Positions 8,825 through 18,062 of a DNA stretch of 64,000 nucleotides are shown piece after piece. The position numbers were made by a program, and so were the translations under genes. The notes below the pieces were generated by a model. It had not been told where the DNA came from and did no database searches. It saw only the letters and a list, made by a program, of their open reading frames with translations. The stretch is from Prevotella sp. (lineage in GTDB: Bacteria; Bacteroidota; Bacteroidia; Bacteroidales; Bacteroidaceae), in contig JAFVFY010000026.1 in assembly GCA_017475265.1 (NCBI GenBank), forward strand, positions 1 through 64,000, in the 5' to 3' direction. Numbering within the stretch: the first letter of the stretch is position 1; the number at the start of each line of letters is the position of its first letter.

Positions 8825-11179
8825 TCACTTCTTCTGTAAGTACTCATCCATGTGCTGGGCGGCACGTCGTCCGTCGCCCATGGCGAGGATGACGGTGGCA
8901 CCACCGCGCACGATGTCTCCGCCGGCGAAAATCTCCGGATGGTTCGACTGCATGTTCTCGTTCACCACGATGGTGTTCTTGCGTCCCAGCTCCAGGCCTT
9001 GGATGCTCTTCGGCACTAGCGGGTTGGGACTTACGCCGACGGCCACGATGACCTGGTCTACGTTAAGCGTCACGGTCTTACCCTCCACAGGCACAGGACT
9101 GCGGCGTCCGCTGGCATCGGGTTCGCCAAGCTCCATCACCTGAAGGATAGCCTGACACACGGCACCCGTCTCGTCGGCCTTGTACTCTATTGGGTTGTGC
9201 AGCGTTAAGAACTTGATTCCCTCTTCTTTAGCATGTTTTACCTCTTCCAATCGTGCAGGCATTTCCTGTTCCGAACGACGGTAAACCAACGTCACCTCAG
9301 CCCCCAGGCGCTTGGCCGTGCGGCAGGAGTCCATTGCGGTGTTTCCGCCGCCTACTACCATCACATGCTTACCAAGGTTGATGGGTGTGTCGGTAGTTGG
9401 GTCGGCAGCGTCCATGAGGTTCACACGGGTGAGATACTCATTACTCGACATGATGTTGATGGCATTCTCGCCGGGGATGTTCATGAAGTTAGGCAGACCA
9501 GCTCCACTACCTACGAAGATACCCTTGAATCCCAGTTGCTCAAGATGTTTCACCGTAATGGTCTTGCCTACGATGACATCCGTCTCGAAGTGCACGCCCA
9601 TCTTGCGCAGACCCTCTATCTCCACGTCAACAATCTTGTTGGGCAGACGGAACTCGGGGATGCCATATTTCAGCACACCGCCAATCTCATGAAGTGCCTC
9701 GAAGACATAAACGTCGTAGCCCTTCTTCACCATATCACCGGCAAAGCTGAGTCCGGCGGGGCCAGAACCCACGACGGCAACCTTGATGCCATTGGAGGGA
9801 GCCATGTCTGGCAGACTGATGTTCCCGCTCTCACGCTCATAGTCGGCAGCAAAGCGCTCCAGATAGCCGATGGCCACGGGCTTGGAGTTCATCTTCAGGT
9901 GTATACACTTGCTCTCGCATTGCTTCTCCTGCGGACAAACACGACCGCAGACAGCGGGCAGGGCTGATGTCTGCTTCAGCACCTTGGCAGCAGCAAGGAT
10001 GTCGCCGCGCTCAATATTCTTAATGAATCCTGGGATGTCGATGTTCACAGGACAACCCTCCACACAAGAAGGCTTTCCGCAGTCCAGACAACGCTTAGCC
10101 TCCGTCATGGCCATCTCCTTCGTCAGACCGATGTTCACCTCCTCAGTACGGGTGGTGGCACGATAGACGGGGTCGAGTTCGGGCATAACGACACGTTCGA
10201 TGGCCATGCGCTCCTTGGGCTTCATTGAAGCGCGCAGTTCTTTGCGCCAGTCTTCCCCCAGCTCCTCCAAAGGAGCGGGTGCCTGGTTACTATTTGCCTT
10301 TTCTGGGGAAGAAAGTATATCAACATCCCCTCCTTTGGAGGGGCTTGGGGAGGCTTCCACTTGTTCTGCATAGTGCTCCATCTCCTCCTGCTCGGCCTTC
10401 TTGAAGGTTCCCATGCGCTTGAACATCTCGTCCCAGTCGACAAGGGCACCGTCGAATTCAGGGCCGTCGATGCAGACGAACTTCGTCTTGCCGCCGATGG
10501 TCAGTCGGCAGGCACCGCACATGCCCGTACCATCCACCATGATGGTGTTCAGCGACACCTCGCAGGGGATGCCATGCTTCTGAGCCGTCAGGTTGGAGAA
10601 CTTCATCATGATGGGAGGACCGATGGCAAATACCTTGTCCACATGTTCCTGCTCAATGAATTTCTCGATGCCCACGGTGACAACACCCTTCTCGCCGTAA
10701 GAGCCGTCGTCGGTCATAATAATCACTTCATCGCTGCTCTCTCTCACCTTGTCTTCCAGGATGATAAGGTCCTTAGAACGACCAGCCATAACGGAGAGGA
10801 TTCGGTTGCCAGCAGCCTTCAACGCCTGTATGATGGGCAGCATGGGAGCCACGCCCAGACCACCTCCGGCACAGACTACCGTACCATAATTCTCTATCCG
10901 TGTGGGGTTACCCAGAGGGCCTACCACGTCGGTTACGTAGTCGCCAACCTCTAGGTCGCAAAGCTTCGTTGACGACAGTCCCACCTTCTGCACCACCAGC
11001 GTGATAGTGCCTTTCTCAATGTCGGCTGCGGCAATGGTCAGCGGCATGCGCTCACCCTTCTGTCCTACACGTACAATTACAAAATTACCCGCCTTGCGAC
11101 TCTGTGCAATCAGCGGAGCCTCAATCTCGAAGAGGAAAACTTTCTCCGAGAACTGCTCTTTACGTACAATCTTATTCAT
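8825..11179 (-). CDS. NfnAB-type fused flavoprotein (DHOD electron-transfer subunit + glutamate-synthase-like subunit)
   Basis: 784 residues. The N-terminal ~270 form a ferredoxin-reductase-like FAD/NAD module ending in a [2Fe-2S] cysteine motif (GMCGACRL), as in PyrK, SudB and NfnA. The rest matches the GltD/SudA/NfnB flavoprotein: an N-terminal double [4Fe-4S] region (CLDCGKPSCVEGCP; CGRVCPQEKQCESKC), then GSGPAGLSFAG and GGGNTAMD dinucleotide sites. NfnAB enzymes couple NADH, ferredoxin and NADPH by electron bifurcation; automated pipelines usually call this fusion dihydroorotate dehydrogenase B/glutamate synthase. Nearby mutAB suggests a succinate/propionate-forming metabolism that needs redox balance. 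The linker between modules (about residues 275-300) is made of a dispersed GC-rich repeat. A strong promoter lies at 11214-11245. Confidence 0.85.
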   Translation of the reverse strand: MNKIVRKEQFSEKVFLFEIEAPLIAQSRKAGNFVIVRVGQKGERMPLTIAAADIEKGTITLVVQKVGLSSTKLCDLEVGDYVTDVVGPLGNPTRIENYGTVVCAGGGLGVAPMLPIIQALKAAGNRILSVMAGRSKDLIILEDKVRESSDEVIIMTDDGSYGEKGVVTVGIEKFIEQEHVDKVFAIGPPIMMKFSNLTAQKHGIPCEVSLNTIMVDGTGMCGACRLTIGGKTKFVCIDGPEFDGALVDWDEMFKRMGTFKKAEQEEMEHYAEQVEASPSPSKGGDVDILSSPEKANSNQAPAPLEELGEDWRKELRASMKPKERMAIERVVMPELDPVYRATTRTEEVNIGLTKEMAMTEAKRCLDCGKPSCVEGCPVNIDIPGFIKNIERGDILAAAKVLKQTSALPAVCGRVCPQEKQCESKCIHLKMNSKPVAIGYLERFAADYERESGNISLPDMAPSNGIKVAVVGSGPAGLSFAGDMVKKGYDVYVFEALHEIGGVLKYGIPEFRLPNKIVDVEIEGLRKMGVHFETDVIVGKTITVKHLEQLGFKGIFVGSGAGLPNFMNIPGENAINIMSSNEYLTRVNLMDAADPTTDTPINLGKHVMVVGGGNTAMDSCRTAKRLGAEVTLVYRRSEQEMPARLEEVKHAKEEGIKFLTLHNPIEYKADETGAVCQAILQVMELGEPDASGRRSPVPVEGKTVTLNVDQVIVAVGVSPNPLVPKSIQGLELGRKNTIVVNENMQSNHPEIFAGGDIVRGGATVILAMGDGRRAAQHMDEYLQKK
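10253..10357. repeat. GC-rich CTCCAAAGGAG dispersed repeat inside the NfnAB linker
   Basis: Two inverted copies of the CCTCC(A/T)AAGGAGG family, one at about 10261-10278 and one at about 10325-10355, bracket a short A-rich stretch. They encode the Ser/Pro-rich joint between the two NfnAB modules. Related copies occur at 53941-54010, 54112-54150, 56148-56186 and 56298-56340. Confidence 0.7.
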
Positions 11180-11213
11180 TAGTAATTTGTTTTAATGTAT
11201 CGCTTTAAGGGCA

Positions 11214-11245
11214 CAAAAGTACAAAAATATGTTGAGCGAAACAAA
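11214..11245 (-). promoter_or_regulatory. Promoter of NfnAB
   Basis: Minus-strand TTTG at 11245-11242, a 20-bp spacer, and TACTTTTG at 11221-11214 match the phylum promoter. Transcription should begin near 11207, giving a leader of about 28 nt. Confidence 0.75.
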
Positions 11246-11379
11246 CTATTTGCAGAAAAACAGCAAAAATTAACATGTCCCGCCCGTTGTGATATTTTGA
11301 ATTCTGAAAACTAAGTGGGGAGAAATTCGTGGGTGTTATTTCAAGAAAAGTGAATGAATATAAATTATTTGTTAATTAT

Positions 11380-11410
11380 TTTGCTGTAATGACAAATTTA
11401 AGTACCTTTG
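11380..11410 (+). promoter_or_regulatory. Promoter of mutA-mutB
   Basis: TTTG at 11380-11383, a 19-bp spacer and TACCTTTG at 11403-11410 form a textbook Bacteroidota promoter. The predicted start is near 11417, leaving a leader of about 44 nt before mutA. Confidence 0.8.
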
Positions 11411-11460
11411 CAGACTAGTATATTTACCTTATTATATAATAATACACTAAACATCAAACT

Positions 11461-13317
11461 ATGTCAAACATTAAAGAGAAACTCTTCACCGAGTTTACCG
11501 CGCCTACCAAACAAGAGTGGTTGGACAAGATCGAGGTGGACTTGAAGGGGGCCGACTTCCAGAAGCGCCTCGTGTGGAGAACAAACGAAGGTTTTAACGT
11601 GCAGCCTTTCTATCGCCGCGAGGACTTGAAGGACCTGAAGACACCCGACGCTCTGCCGGGCGAGTTCCCGTTCGTCCGCGGCAACAAGAAAGACTCAAAC
11701 GAATGGTACGTCCGCCAGAACGTCGTTGTTGGCGGCGACCCTGTGGCTGCCAACAAGAAGGCGCTCGACCTGCTGATGAAGGGCGTCGACTCTATCGGCT
11801 TCAAGCTGGGGCACGACGAGGTGAGCGCCGATTACATCGACGCGCTGCTCAAGGACATCCGCCTCGACATTGTGGAGGTGAGCTACCGCGCTTGTCTGCG
11901 CCACGCTCTCGAGCTGGCCGACCTGCTGGTGGCCTACTTCGAGAAGATGGGCTACGACAAGGAGAAGATTGTCGGCGGTGTGGGCTTCGACCCCATCGAG
12001 CGCATGCTGATGAAGGGCAAGGACTCGTCGTTCCTGCTGCCCGACATGCCGAAGCTCGTCGAGAAGCTGAAGGACTATCCCAACCTGCGCTGCGTGATGG
12101 TGCACAGCGACCTGCTGAACAACAGCGGTGCCTACATCGTTCAGGAGCTGGGCTACGCCCTCGCCTGGGGTAACGAGTACCTGCAGGAGATGGTGGATGC
12201 TGGCGTCGATGTGGATCTCGCCGCCAAGAAGATCAAGTTCTACATGGGCATCAGCGAGAACTACTTCATGGAGATTGCCAAGTTCCGCGCCGCCCGCCTG
12301 CTTTGGGCTCAGATTGTTAAGCAGTATGAGCCGAAGTGCGACTGCGCCTGCAAGATGGTCATCAACGCCTCGACGTCTACGTACAACCAGACGGTTTTCG
12401 ACTCTTACGTCAACCTGCTCCGCTCGCAGACGGAGGCCATGAGTGCCGCCCTCGGAGGTGTTCACTCGCTGGTCGTTACGCCGTTCGATGCTCCCTACGA
12501 GAAGCCGACTGAGTTCAGTGAGCGCATTGCCCGCAACCAGCAGCTCATCATCAAGGAGGAGAGCCACTTCGACCGCATCGTTGACCCAGGAGCCGGTTCC
12601 TACTACATCGAACACCTCACCGACGCCCTAGCACAGGAGGCCTGGAAGCTCTTCCTCAAGGTTGAGGACGAGGGCGGTTTCCTCGCTGCCGTCAAGGCCG
12701 GAACCGTGCAGGCCGACATCAACGCCACGAACGTGAAGCGTCACGGCGATGCTGCCAAGCGCAAGGAGTTCATCCTCGGCACCAACCAGTTCCCCAACTT
12801 CACCGAGAAGAGCGAGGGCAAGGAACCGATGGCCTGCGACTGCTGCGCCACACACGCTGGCGACCCCGACGTGCCCGCTCTGAAAGCCAGCCGCTTGGCC
12901 TCCGACTTCGAGGCCCTGCGTCTGACCACCGAGAAGGCCGCCAAGGTGCCCGTCGCTTTCATGCTGACCATCGGCAACCTCGCTATGCGTCAGGCCCGTG
13001 CACAGTTCTCTTGCAACTTCCTCGCTTGTGCTGGCTACAAGGTCATCGACAACCTCGGCTTCAAGACCGTCGAGGAGGGTGTCGATGCAGCCCTTGCTGC
13101 TGGTGCCGACATCGTTGTCATCTGCTCCAGCGACGATGAGTACGCCGAGTACGCCATCCCCGCTTTCCAGTACCTCAACGGCCGAGCAATGTTCGTCGTA
13201 GCTGGTGCTCCCGCTTGTATGGAAGACCTCAAGGCCGCCGGCATCGAGAACTACATCCACGTAAAGTGCAACGTCCTCGAAACGTTGAAAGAATATAACC
13301 AGAAACTTGGCATTTAA
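11461..13317 (+). CDS. mutA: Methylmalonyl-CoA mutase small (beta) subunit
   Basis: 618 residues. It is the non-catalytic partner of the heterodimeric adenosylcobalamin enzyme that interconverts succinyl-CoA and (R)-methylmalonyl-CoA, the key step of propionate formation. The TIM-barrel part shows strong likeness to mutB (GISENYFMEIAKFRAARLLW; DPGAGSYYIE), while the C-terminal domain lacks the cobalamin-binding DxHxxG histidine, as expected for the small subunit. The gene opens a two-gene operon with its own promoter, and mutB follows 19 bp later. G+C-rich codon use is typical of highly expressed genes of the host. Confidence 0.95.
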   Translation: MSNIKEKLFTEFTAPTKQEWLDKIEVDLKGADFQKRLVWRTNEGFNVQPFYRREDLKDLKTPDALPGEFPFVRGNKKDSNEWYVRQNVVVGGDPVAANKKALDLLMKGVDSIGFKLGHDEVSADYIDALLKDIRLDIVEVSYRACLRHALELADLLVAYFEKMGYDKEKIVGGVGFDPIERMLMKGKDSSFLLPDMPKLVEKLKDYPNLRCVMVHSDLLNNSGAYIVQELGYALAWGNEYLQEMVDAGVDVDLAAKKIKFYMGISENYFMEIAKFRAARLLWAQIVKQYEPKCDCACKMVINASTSTYNQTVFDSYVNLLRSQTEAMSAALGGVHSLVVTPFDAPYEKPTEFSERIARNQQLIIKEESHFDRIVDPGAGSYYIEHLTDALAQEAWKLFLKVEDEGGFLAAVKAGTVQADINATNVKRHGDAAKRKEFILGTNQFPNFTEKSEGKEPMACDCCATHAGDPDVPALKASRLASDFEALRLTTEKAAKVPVAFMLTIGNLAMRQARAQFSCNFLACAGYKVIDNLGFKTVEEGVDAALAAGADIVVICSSDDEYAEYAIPAFQYLNGRAMFVVAGAPACMEDLKAAGIENYIHVKCNVLETLKEYNQKLGI

Positions 13318-13336
13318 AGAATAGGAGACTTGAATT

Positions 13337-15502
13337 ATGCGCAAACAATTTAAAGATATTGATATCTATGCAGGCATCAAGGCTCAAGATGGTGCCAAGT
13401 GGATTAAAGACAATGGAATCGTAGAGAACTGGAAGACCCCCGAGCACATCGAGGTACGTCCCGTCTATACGAAAGAAGACCTGGAAGGTATGGAGCACCT
13501 CGACTTCGCAGCCGGTATTCCTCCTTACCTCCGTGGCCCGTATTCAATGATGTACCCCTTCCGCCCGTGGACCATCCGCCAGTATGCAGGATTCTCTACC
13601 GCAGAAGAGTCTAACGCCTTCTATCGCCGCAACCTCGCCAGTGGCCAGAAGGGCCTCTCTGTAGCCTTCGACCTGCCCACCCACCGTGGCTACGACCCCG
13701 ACAACCCCCGTGTCGTAGGCGATGTGGGTAAGGCTGGTGTGAGCATCTGTAACGAAGAGAACATGAAGGTGCTCTTCTCGGGCATCCCCCTCAACAAAAT
13801 GTCGGTCTCTATGACCATGAATGGTGCCGTGCTGCCCATCCTGGCTTTCTATATCGTGGCCGGACTGGAGCAGGGTGCCCAGTTGGAGGAGATGGCCGGT
13901 ACCATCCAAAACGACATCCTGAAGGAATTCATGGTACGCAACACCTATATCTATCCCCCCGCATTCTCGATGAAGATCATTGCCGACATCTTCGAGTACA
14001 CCTCGCAGAAGATGCCTAAGTTCAACAGTATCTCCATCTCGGGCTACCACATGCAGGAGGCCGGTGCTACGGCCGACATCGAACTGGCCTACACGCTGGC
14101 CGACGGCATGGACTATCTGCGCACGGGTGTCAATGCCGGTATTGACGTCGATGCCTTCGCCCCGCGCCTCTCGTTCTTCTGGGCCATCGGCATGAACCAC
14201 TTCATGGAGATTGCCAAGATGCGCGCAGGCCGTCTGCTCTGGGCCAAGATTGTGAAGAGCTTCGGCGCCAAGAACCCGAAGTCGCTCGCCCTGCGTACCC
14301 ACTCGCAGACTTCCGGCTGGTCGCTCACTGAGCAGGATCCCTTCAACAACGTGGGCCGCACCTGTATCGAGGCTATGGCTGCCGTGCTGGGTCACACCCA
14401 GTCGCTCCACACCAACGCCCTCGACGAGGCCATTGCCCTGCCGACAGACTTCTCCGCTCGTATCGCCCGTAACACACAGATCTACATCCAGAACGAGACG
14501 AAGGTCTGCAAGCAGATTGACCCGTGGGCAGGCTCTTACTACGTGGAGACCCTGACCAACGAACTCGTCCACAAGGCTTGGGAGCACATCCAGGAGATTG
14601 AGAAGCTTGGCGGTATGGCCAAAGCTATCGAGACCGGTCTGCCTAAGATGCGTATCGAAGAGGCTGCTGCCCGCACGCAGGCTCGCATCGACTCTGGCGT
14701 GCAGACCATCGTCGGCACCAACAAGTACCGTCTAGAGCATGAAGACCCCATCGACATCCTCGAGGTGGACAACACCGCCGTGCGCAAGCAGCAGGAAGAG
14801 AGTCTCAAGCAGGTGCGCTCCACTCGCGACGAGGCCGCTTGTCAGGCTGCCCTCAAGGCTATCACCGACTGCGTCCGCGACTTCAACGAGGGCCGCAAGA
14901 GCGAAAACAACCTCCTCGACCTCGCCGTCAAGGCCGCCCAGTTGCGCTGCACCCTCGGCGAGATTTCCGATGCCTGCGAAGAGATCGTGGGCCGTTACAA
15001 AGCAGTAATCAGAACAATTTCAGGCGTGTACAGTTCAGAATCAAAGAACGACAGCGACTTCGAGTTGGCCAAAAAGCTGACCGACGAGTTCGCACAGAAG
15101 GAGGGTCGCCGCCCGCGTATCTTCATCGCTAAGATGGGTCAGGACGGTCACGACCGTGGTGCAAAAGTTGTGGCTACGGGTTATGCCGACTGCGGTTTCG
15201 ACGTCGATATGGGACCGCTGTTCCAGACTCCTGCCGAGGCTGCTCGCGAGGCCGTTGAGAACGACGTCCACATTGTGGGTGCTTCGTCCCTCGCCGCTGG
15301 TCACAAGACGCTCATCCCGCAGCTCATCGAAGAGCTGAAGAAGCTGGGTCGTGAGGACATCATGGTCATCGCCGGCGGTGTCATCCCCGCCCAGGACTAC
15401 GACTTCCTCTACAAGGCCGGCGTCGCCGCCATCTTCGGCCCCGGAACCAGCGTCGCAAAGGCCGCCGTCGAGATGATGAAGATCCTGCTCGACCAAGAGT
15501 AA
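13337..15502 (+). CDS. mutB: Methylmalonyl-CoA mutase large (alpha) subunit
   Basis: 721 residues. This is the catalytic B12-dependent subunit. The barrel carries the conserved substrate-channel region ([31 protein letters not shown]) and [14 protein letters not shown]. The C-terminal cobalamin-binding domain has [13 protein letters not shown], whose His is the lower axial B12 ligand, and a later GGVIP loop. Length is standard for the family. It is translated from the same transcript as mutA and ends 50 bp before a hairpin terminator. Confidence 0.97.
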   Translation: MRKQFKDIDIYAGIKAQDGAKWIKDNGIVENWKTPEHIEVRPVYTKEDLEGMEHLDFAAGIPPYLRGPYSMMYPFRPWTIRQYAGFSTAEESNAFYRRNLASGQKGLSVAFDLPTHRGYDPDNPRVVGDVGKAGVSICNEENMKVLFSGIPLNKMSVSMTMNGAVLPILAFYIVAGLEQGAQLEEMAGTIQNDILKEFMVRNTYIYPPAFSMKIIADIFEYTSQKMPKFNSISISGYHMQEAGATADIELAYTLADGMDYLRTGVNAGIDVDAFAPRLSFFWAIGMNHFMEIAKMRAGRLLWAKIVKSFGAKNPKSLALRTHSQTSGWSLTEQDPFNNVGRTCIEAMAAVLGHTQSLHTNALDEAIALPTDFSARIARNTQIYIQNETKVCKQIDPWAGSYYVETLTNELVHKAWEHIQEIEKLGGMAKAIETGLPKMRIEEAAARTQARIDSGVQTIVGTNKYRLEHEDPIDILEVDNTAVRKQQEESLKQVRSTRDEAACQAALKAITDCVRDFNEGRKSENNLLDLAVKAAQLRCTLGEISDACEEIVGRYKAVIRTISGVYSSESKNDSDFELAKKLTDEFAQKEGRRPRIFIAKMGQDGHDRGAKVVATGYADCGFDVDMGPLFQTPAEAAREAVENDVHIVGASSLAAGHKTLIPQLIEELKKLGREDIMVIAGGVIPAQDYDFLYKAGVAAIFGPGTSVAKAAVEMMKILLDQE

Positions 15503-15552
15503 CGACCACAGATTGCACGGATTACACGATTTTTCACTAATCCTAATAGGAA

Positions 15553-15588
15553 AAAGAGGCGGAGCCATAATGGTTTCGCTTCTTTTTT
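15553..15588 (+). terminator. Intrinsic terminator of mutA-mutB
   Basis: AAAGAGGCGGAGCC, a 5-nt ATAAT loop and GGTTTCGCTTCTTT can pair along 14 positions (three of them G-U), followed directly by a run of T. It lies 50 bp after the mutB stop. Confidence 0.75.
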
Positions 15589-15675
15589 CGTCTTTCTCTA
15601 TGAAAGAAAACGGCTTTCTCTTGTTAAATAAAAGTTAATCTCTTTTGTTTGTGCTCATATAGCACAGAAATTGCC

Positions 15676-15683
15676 TACTTTTG
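15676..15683 (+). promoter_or_regulatory. -7 element for the DPP IV gene
   Basis: TACTTTTG lies 24 bp before the start codon. The best -33 match, TTTG at 15648-15651, is 24 bp away, longer than the usual 19-21, so only the -7 half is convincing. Confidence 0.5.
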
Positions 15684-15706
15684 CAGTCCTAAAACTGTAG
15701 TAAGAA

Positions 15707-17956
15707 ATGAAAATGAGCGTTATTATCGGTTCAGCGATGATGATGGCAGCCACACACATGATGGCTGGCCAGAAGCTGGACCTCAAAGAGATTACCAGCG
15801 GAGCGTTCCGCGAGGAGACCATAGCCGCCGTGACACCGCTTGCCGACGGCGAGAGCTATGCACAAATCAGCAGCGACAGCAAGCAGATAGTGAAATACTC
15901 GTTCCGCACGGGTAAGCAGACGGAGGTGCTCTTCGATGTCAACACCGCTCGTGGGCCAAAGGTAGAGAAGATAGACGGCTACGTGATGAGTCCCACGGGC
16001 AAGCGCATCCTCATACAGACGGACACGAAGAAGATTTACCGCCACTCGTTCACCGCCACCTATTATATATATGAGGTGGTAAACAATAAGCTGGTGCCCC
16101 TCTCCGACTATGGCCCGCAGCAGACACCCGTCTGGAGTCCCGACGGCGAGCAGGTGGCTTTCGTGCGCGACAATAATATCTTCCTCGTGAAGCTGCTCTA
16201 CAACAACGCTGAGAGCCAGGTGACCAAGGACGGCGAGCGCGACAAGGTGATCAACGGTCTGCCCGACTGGGTCAACGAGGAGGAGTTCTCGTTCAACTCG
16301 GCCATGACCTTCTCGGCCGACTCGAAGCAGATAGTCTGGACACGCTACGACGAGAGCGAGGTGAAGAGTTTTTCCCTCCAGATGTTCAAGGGCATGAAGC
16401 CCGAGCATGAGGAGTATTTCACCTATCCCGGATTCTACGCCTACAAATATCCGAAGGCTGGCGAGCAGAACTCCCAGGTGAAGGTGATGAGTTATGACAT
16501 CAAGAGCCACCAGACGCGGACTGTTCAGGTGCCGCTCGATGCCGACGGCTATGTGGCCCGCATCAAGCCCACCAACGACCCTGAGAAGGTGGCTGTGTTC
16601 ACTCTGAACCGCCATCAGGACTGTCTGCGTATCTATATGGCCAACCCGCTGTCGACGCTCTGCAAGCTGATTGTCGAGGACAAGGTGGACAAGTACATCA
16701 ACGAGAACGTGCTGGCACAGAGCATCATCACCGACAACCACATTGTGCTCACCAGCGAGCGCGACGGCTACAACCACATCTATCTCTACAACCTCAACGG
16801 CCAGCTGGAGCGCTCGGTGGGCGACCTGCCCCAGCCCCAACGGATAGGAGGGGGCGAGAAAGACTTGCACACCATCGTCACCAATGTCTACGGCTACGAC
16901 GAGCTTACGGGCGACATCTTCTTTGCCGCCCTCAACAGCGGCCCTACGGAGCAGCAGGTGTTCGTGAGCCACAAGAACGGCAAGACCGACTGCCTCACAC
17001 CAGAGGGGGGCTGGTCGTCGGCCATCTTCTCAAAAGATTTCAAGAATTTCATTTGTTTCTGGAGCAATATCGATACCCCTCCGCAAGTCACCCTTCGCAA
17101 CACGCAGGGCAAGACGCTCACCACGCTTGTTGACAACAAGGAGCTGGCTGGCAAGTATGCTTCCTACGACATGGGCAAGAAGGAAGTATTCACCTTCACC
17201 ACCTCCGAGGGCGTAAGGCTCTTCGGCTGGATGTTGAAACCCAAGGACTTCAACCCCCAGAAGAAATATCCCGTGGTGATGTACCAATATGGCGGCCCCG
17301 GCAGCCAGCAGGTGCGCAACACCTGGGGACTGGGCATGAGCGGGCAGGGAGCTATCCTTGAGCAGTATCTTGCCCAGCAGGGCTACATCTGCGTCTGCGT
17401 TGACAATCGTGGTACTGGCGGACGGGGAGCAGAGTTTGAGAAATGCACCTATCTGCGCCTTGGCGAACTGGAAGCCCGCGACCAGGTGGAGGCAGCCCTC
17501 TGGCTGGGTCAGCAGAGCTACGTCGACAAAGACCACATCGCCATCTGGGGCTGGAGCTACGGAGGATGGAACACGCTGATGTCGATGTCGGAGGGTCGCG
17601 ACGCCTTCTGTGCCGGCATTGCCATCGCCCCGCCCACATGCTGGCGCTTCTACGACACCGTCTATACCGAGCGGTTCATGCGTACACCACAGGAGAACGC
17701 CAGCGGCTATGAGGAGGTGAACCCCATTGCCCGTGCAGGTAAACTGCACGGCGCCCTGTTGCTCTGTCACGGTCTGGCTGACGACAATGTACACTACCAG
17801 AACACCGCCGAATATGTGGAGGCCCTCGTACAGGCCGACAAGGACTTCCACCAATTGGTCTATACCAACCGCAACCACGGCATCTCAGGCGGCAACACCC
17901 GCAACCACCTCTTCCGCCAGTGCGTGAACTTCTTCAATGAGCACCTAAAGAGGTAA
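15707..17956 (+). CDS. Dipeptidyl peptidase IV-type serine peptidase (S9B)
   Basis: 749 residues with an N-terminal signal peptide (MKMSVIIGSAMMMAATHMMAGQ), so likely periplasmic or outer-membrane facing. The first ~480 residues are the eight-bladed DPP IV propeller, including the substrate-gripping double Glu in DWVNEEEF. The alpha/beta-hydrolase domain has the catalytic triad: Ser in GWSYGGW, Asp in GLADDNVH, and His in NRNHGISG. Such enzymes release X-Pro or X-Ala dipeptides from peptides, which suits an amino-acid-using gut bacterium and complements the cytoplasmic aminopeptidase P. It appears to be a single-gene transcript. Confidence 0.93.
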   Translation: MKMSVIIGSAMMMAATHMMAGQKLDLKEITSGAFREETIAAVTPLADGESYAQISSDSKQIVKYSFRTGKQTEVLFDVNTARGPKVEKIDGYVMSPTGKRILIQTDTKKIYRHSFTATYYIYEVVNNKLVPLSDYGPQQTPVWSPDGEQVAFVRDNNIFLVKLLYNNAESQVTKDGERDKVINGLPDWVNEEEFSFNSAMTFSADSKQIVWTRYDESEVKSFSLQMFKGMKPEHEEYFTYPGFYAYKYPKAGEQNSQVKVMSYDIKSHQTRTVQVPLDADGYVARIKPTNDPEKVAVFTLNRHQDCLRIYMANPLSTLCKLIVEDKVDKYINENVLAQSIITDNHIVLTSERDGYNHIYLYNLNGQLERSVGDLPQPQRIGGGEKDLHTIVTNVYGYDELTGDIFFAALNSGPTEQQVFVSHKNGKTDCLTPEGGWSSAIFSKDFKNFICFWSNIDTPPQVTLRNTQGKTLTTLVDNKELAGKYASYDMGKKEVFTFTTSEGVRLFGWMLKPKDFNPQKKYPVVMYQYGGPGSQQVRNTWGLGMSGQGAILEQYLAQQGYICVCVDNRGTGGRGAEFEKCTYLRLGELEARDQVEAALWLGQQSYVDKDHIAIWGWSYGGWNTLMSMSEGRDAFCAGIAIAPPTCWRFYDTVYTERFMRTPQENASGYEEVNPIARAGKLHGALLLCHGLADDNVHYQNTAEYVEALVQADKDFHQLVYTNRNHGISGGNTRNHLFRQCVNFFNEHLKR

Positions 17957-17969
17957 AAACAGGTTTGAA

Positions 17970-17999
17970 TTTTGACATAAATCTTCATTGATGTCAAAA
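17970..17999. promoter_or_regulatory. Inverted repeat upstream of the ROK gene promoter
   Basis: TTTTGACAT at 17970-17978 and its perfect complement ATGTCAAAA at 17991-17999 are separated by 12 bp and end 14 bp before the -33 box of the next gene. There is no T-run after it on the plus strand, so an operator is as likely as a terminator. Confidence 0.5.
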
Positions 18000-18013
18000 A
18001 AAATCTTGAAATA

Positions 18014-18045
18014 TTTGGAGGTGTAGAAACTATTTTCTATCTTTG
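18014..18045 (+). promoter_or_regulatory. Promoter of the ROK gene
   Basis: TTTG (18014-18017), a 20-bp spacer and TATCTTTG (18038-18045). The predicted start leaves only about 11 nt before the ATG at 18063. Confidence 0.75.
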
Positions 18046-18062
18046 CAGAGTTTTTCACAATA

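Noticed and set aside
13544..14587. 347-codon minus-strand frame opposite mutB
   Set aside because: Same explanation: strongly biased G+C-rich codons of mutB leave the opposite frame open.
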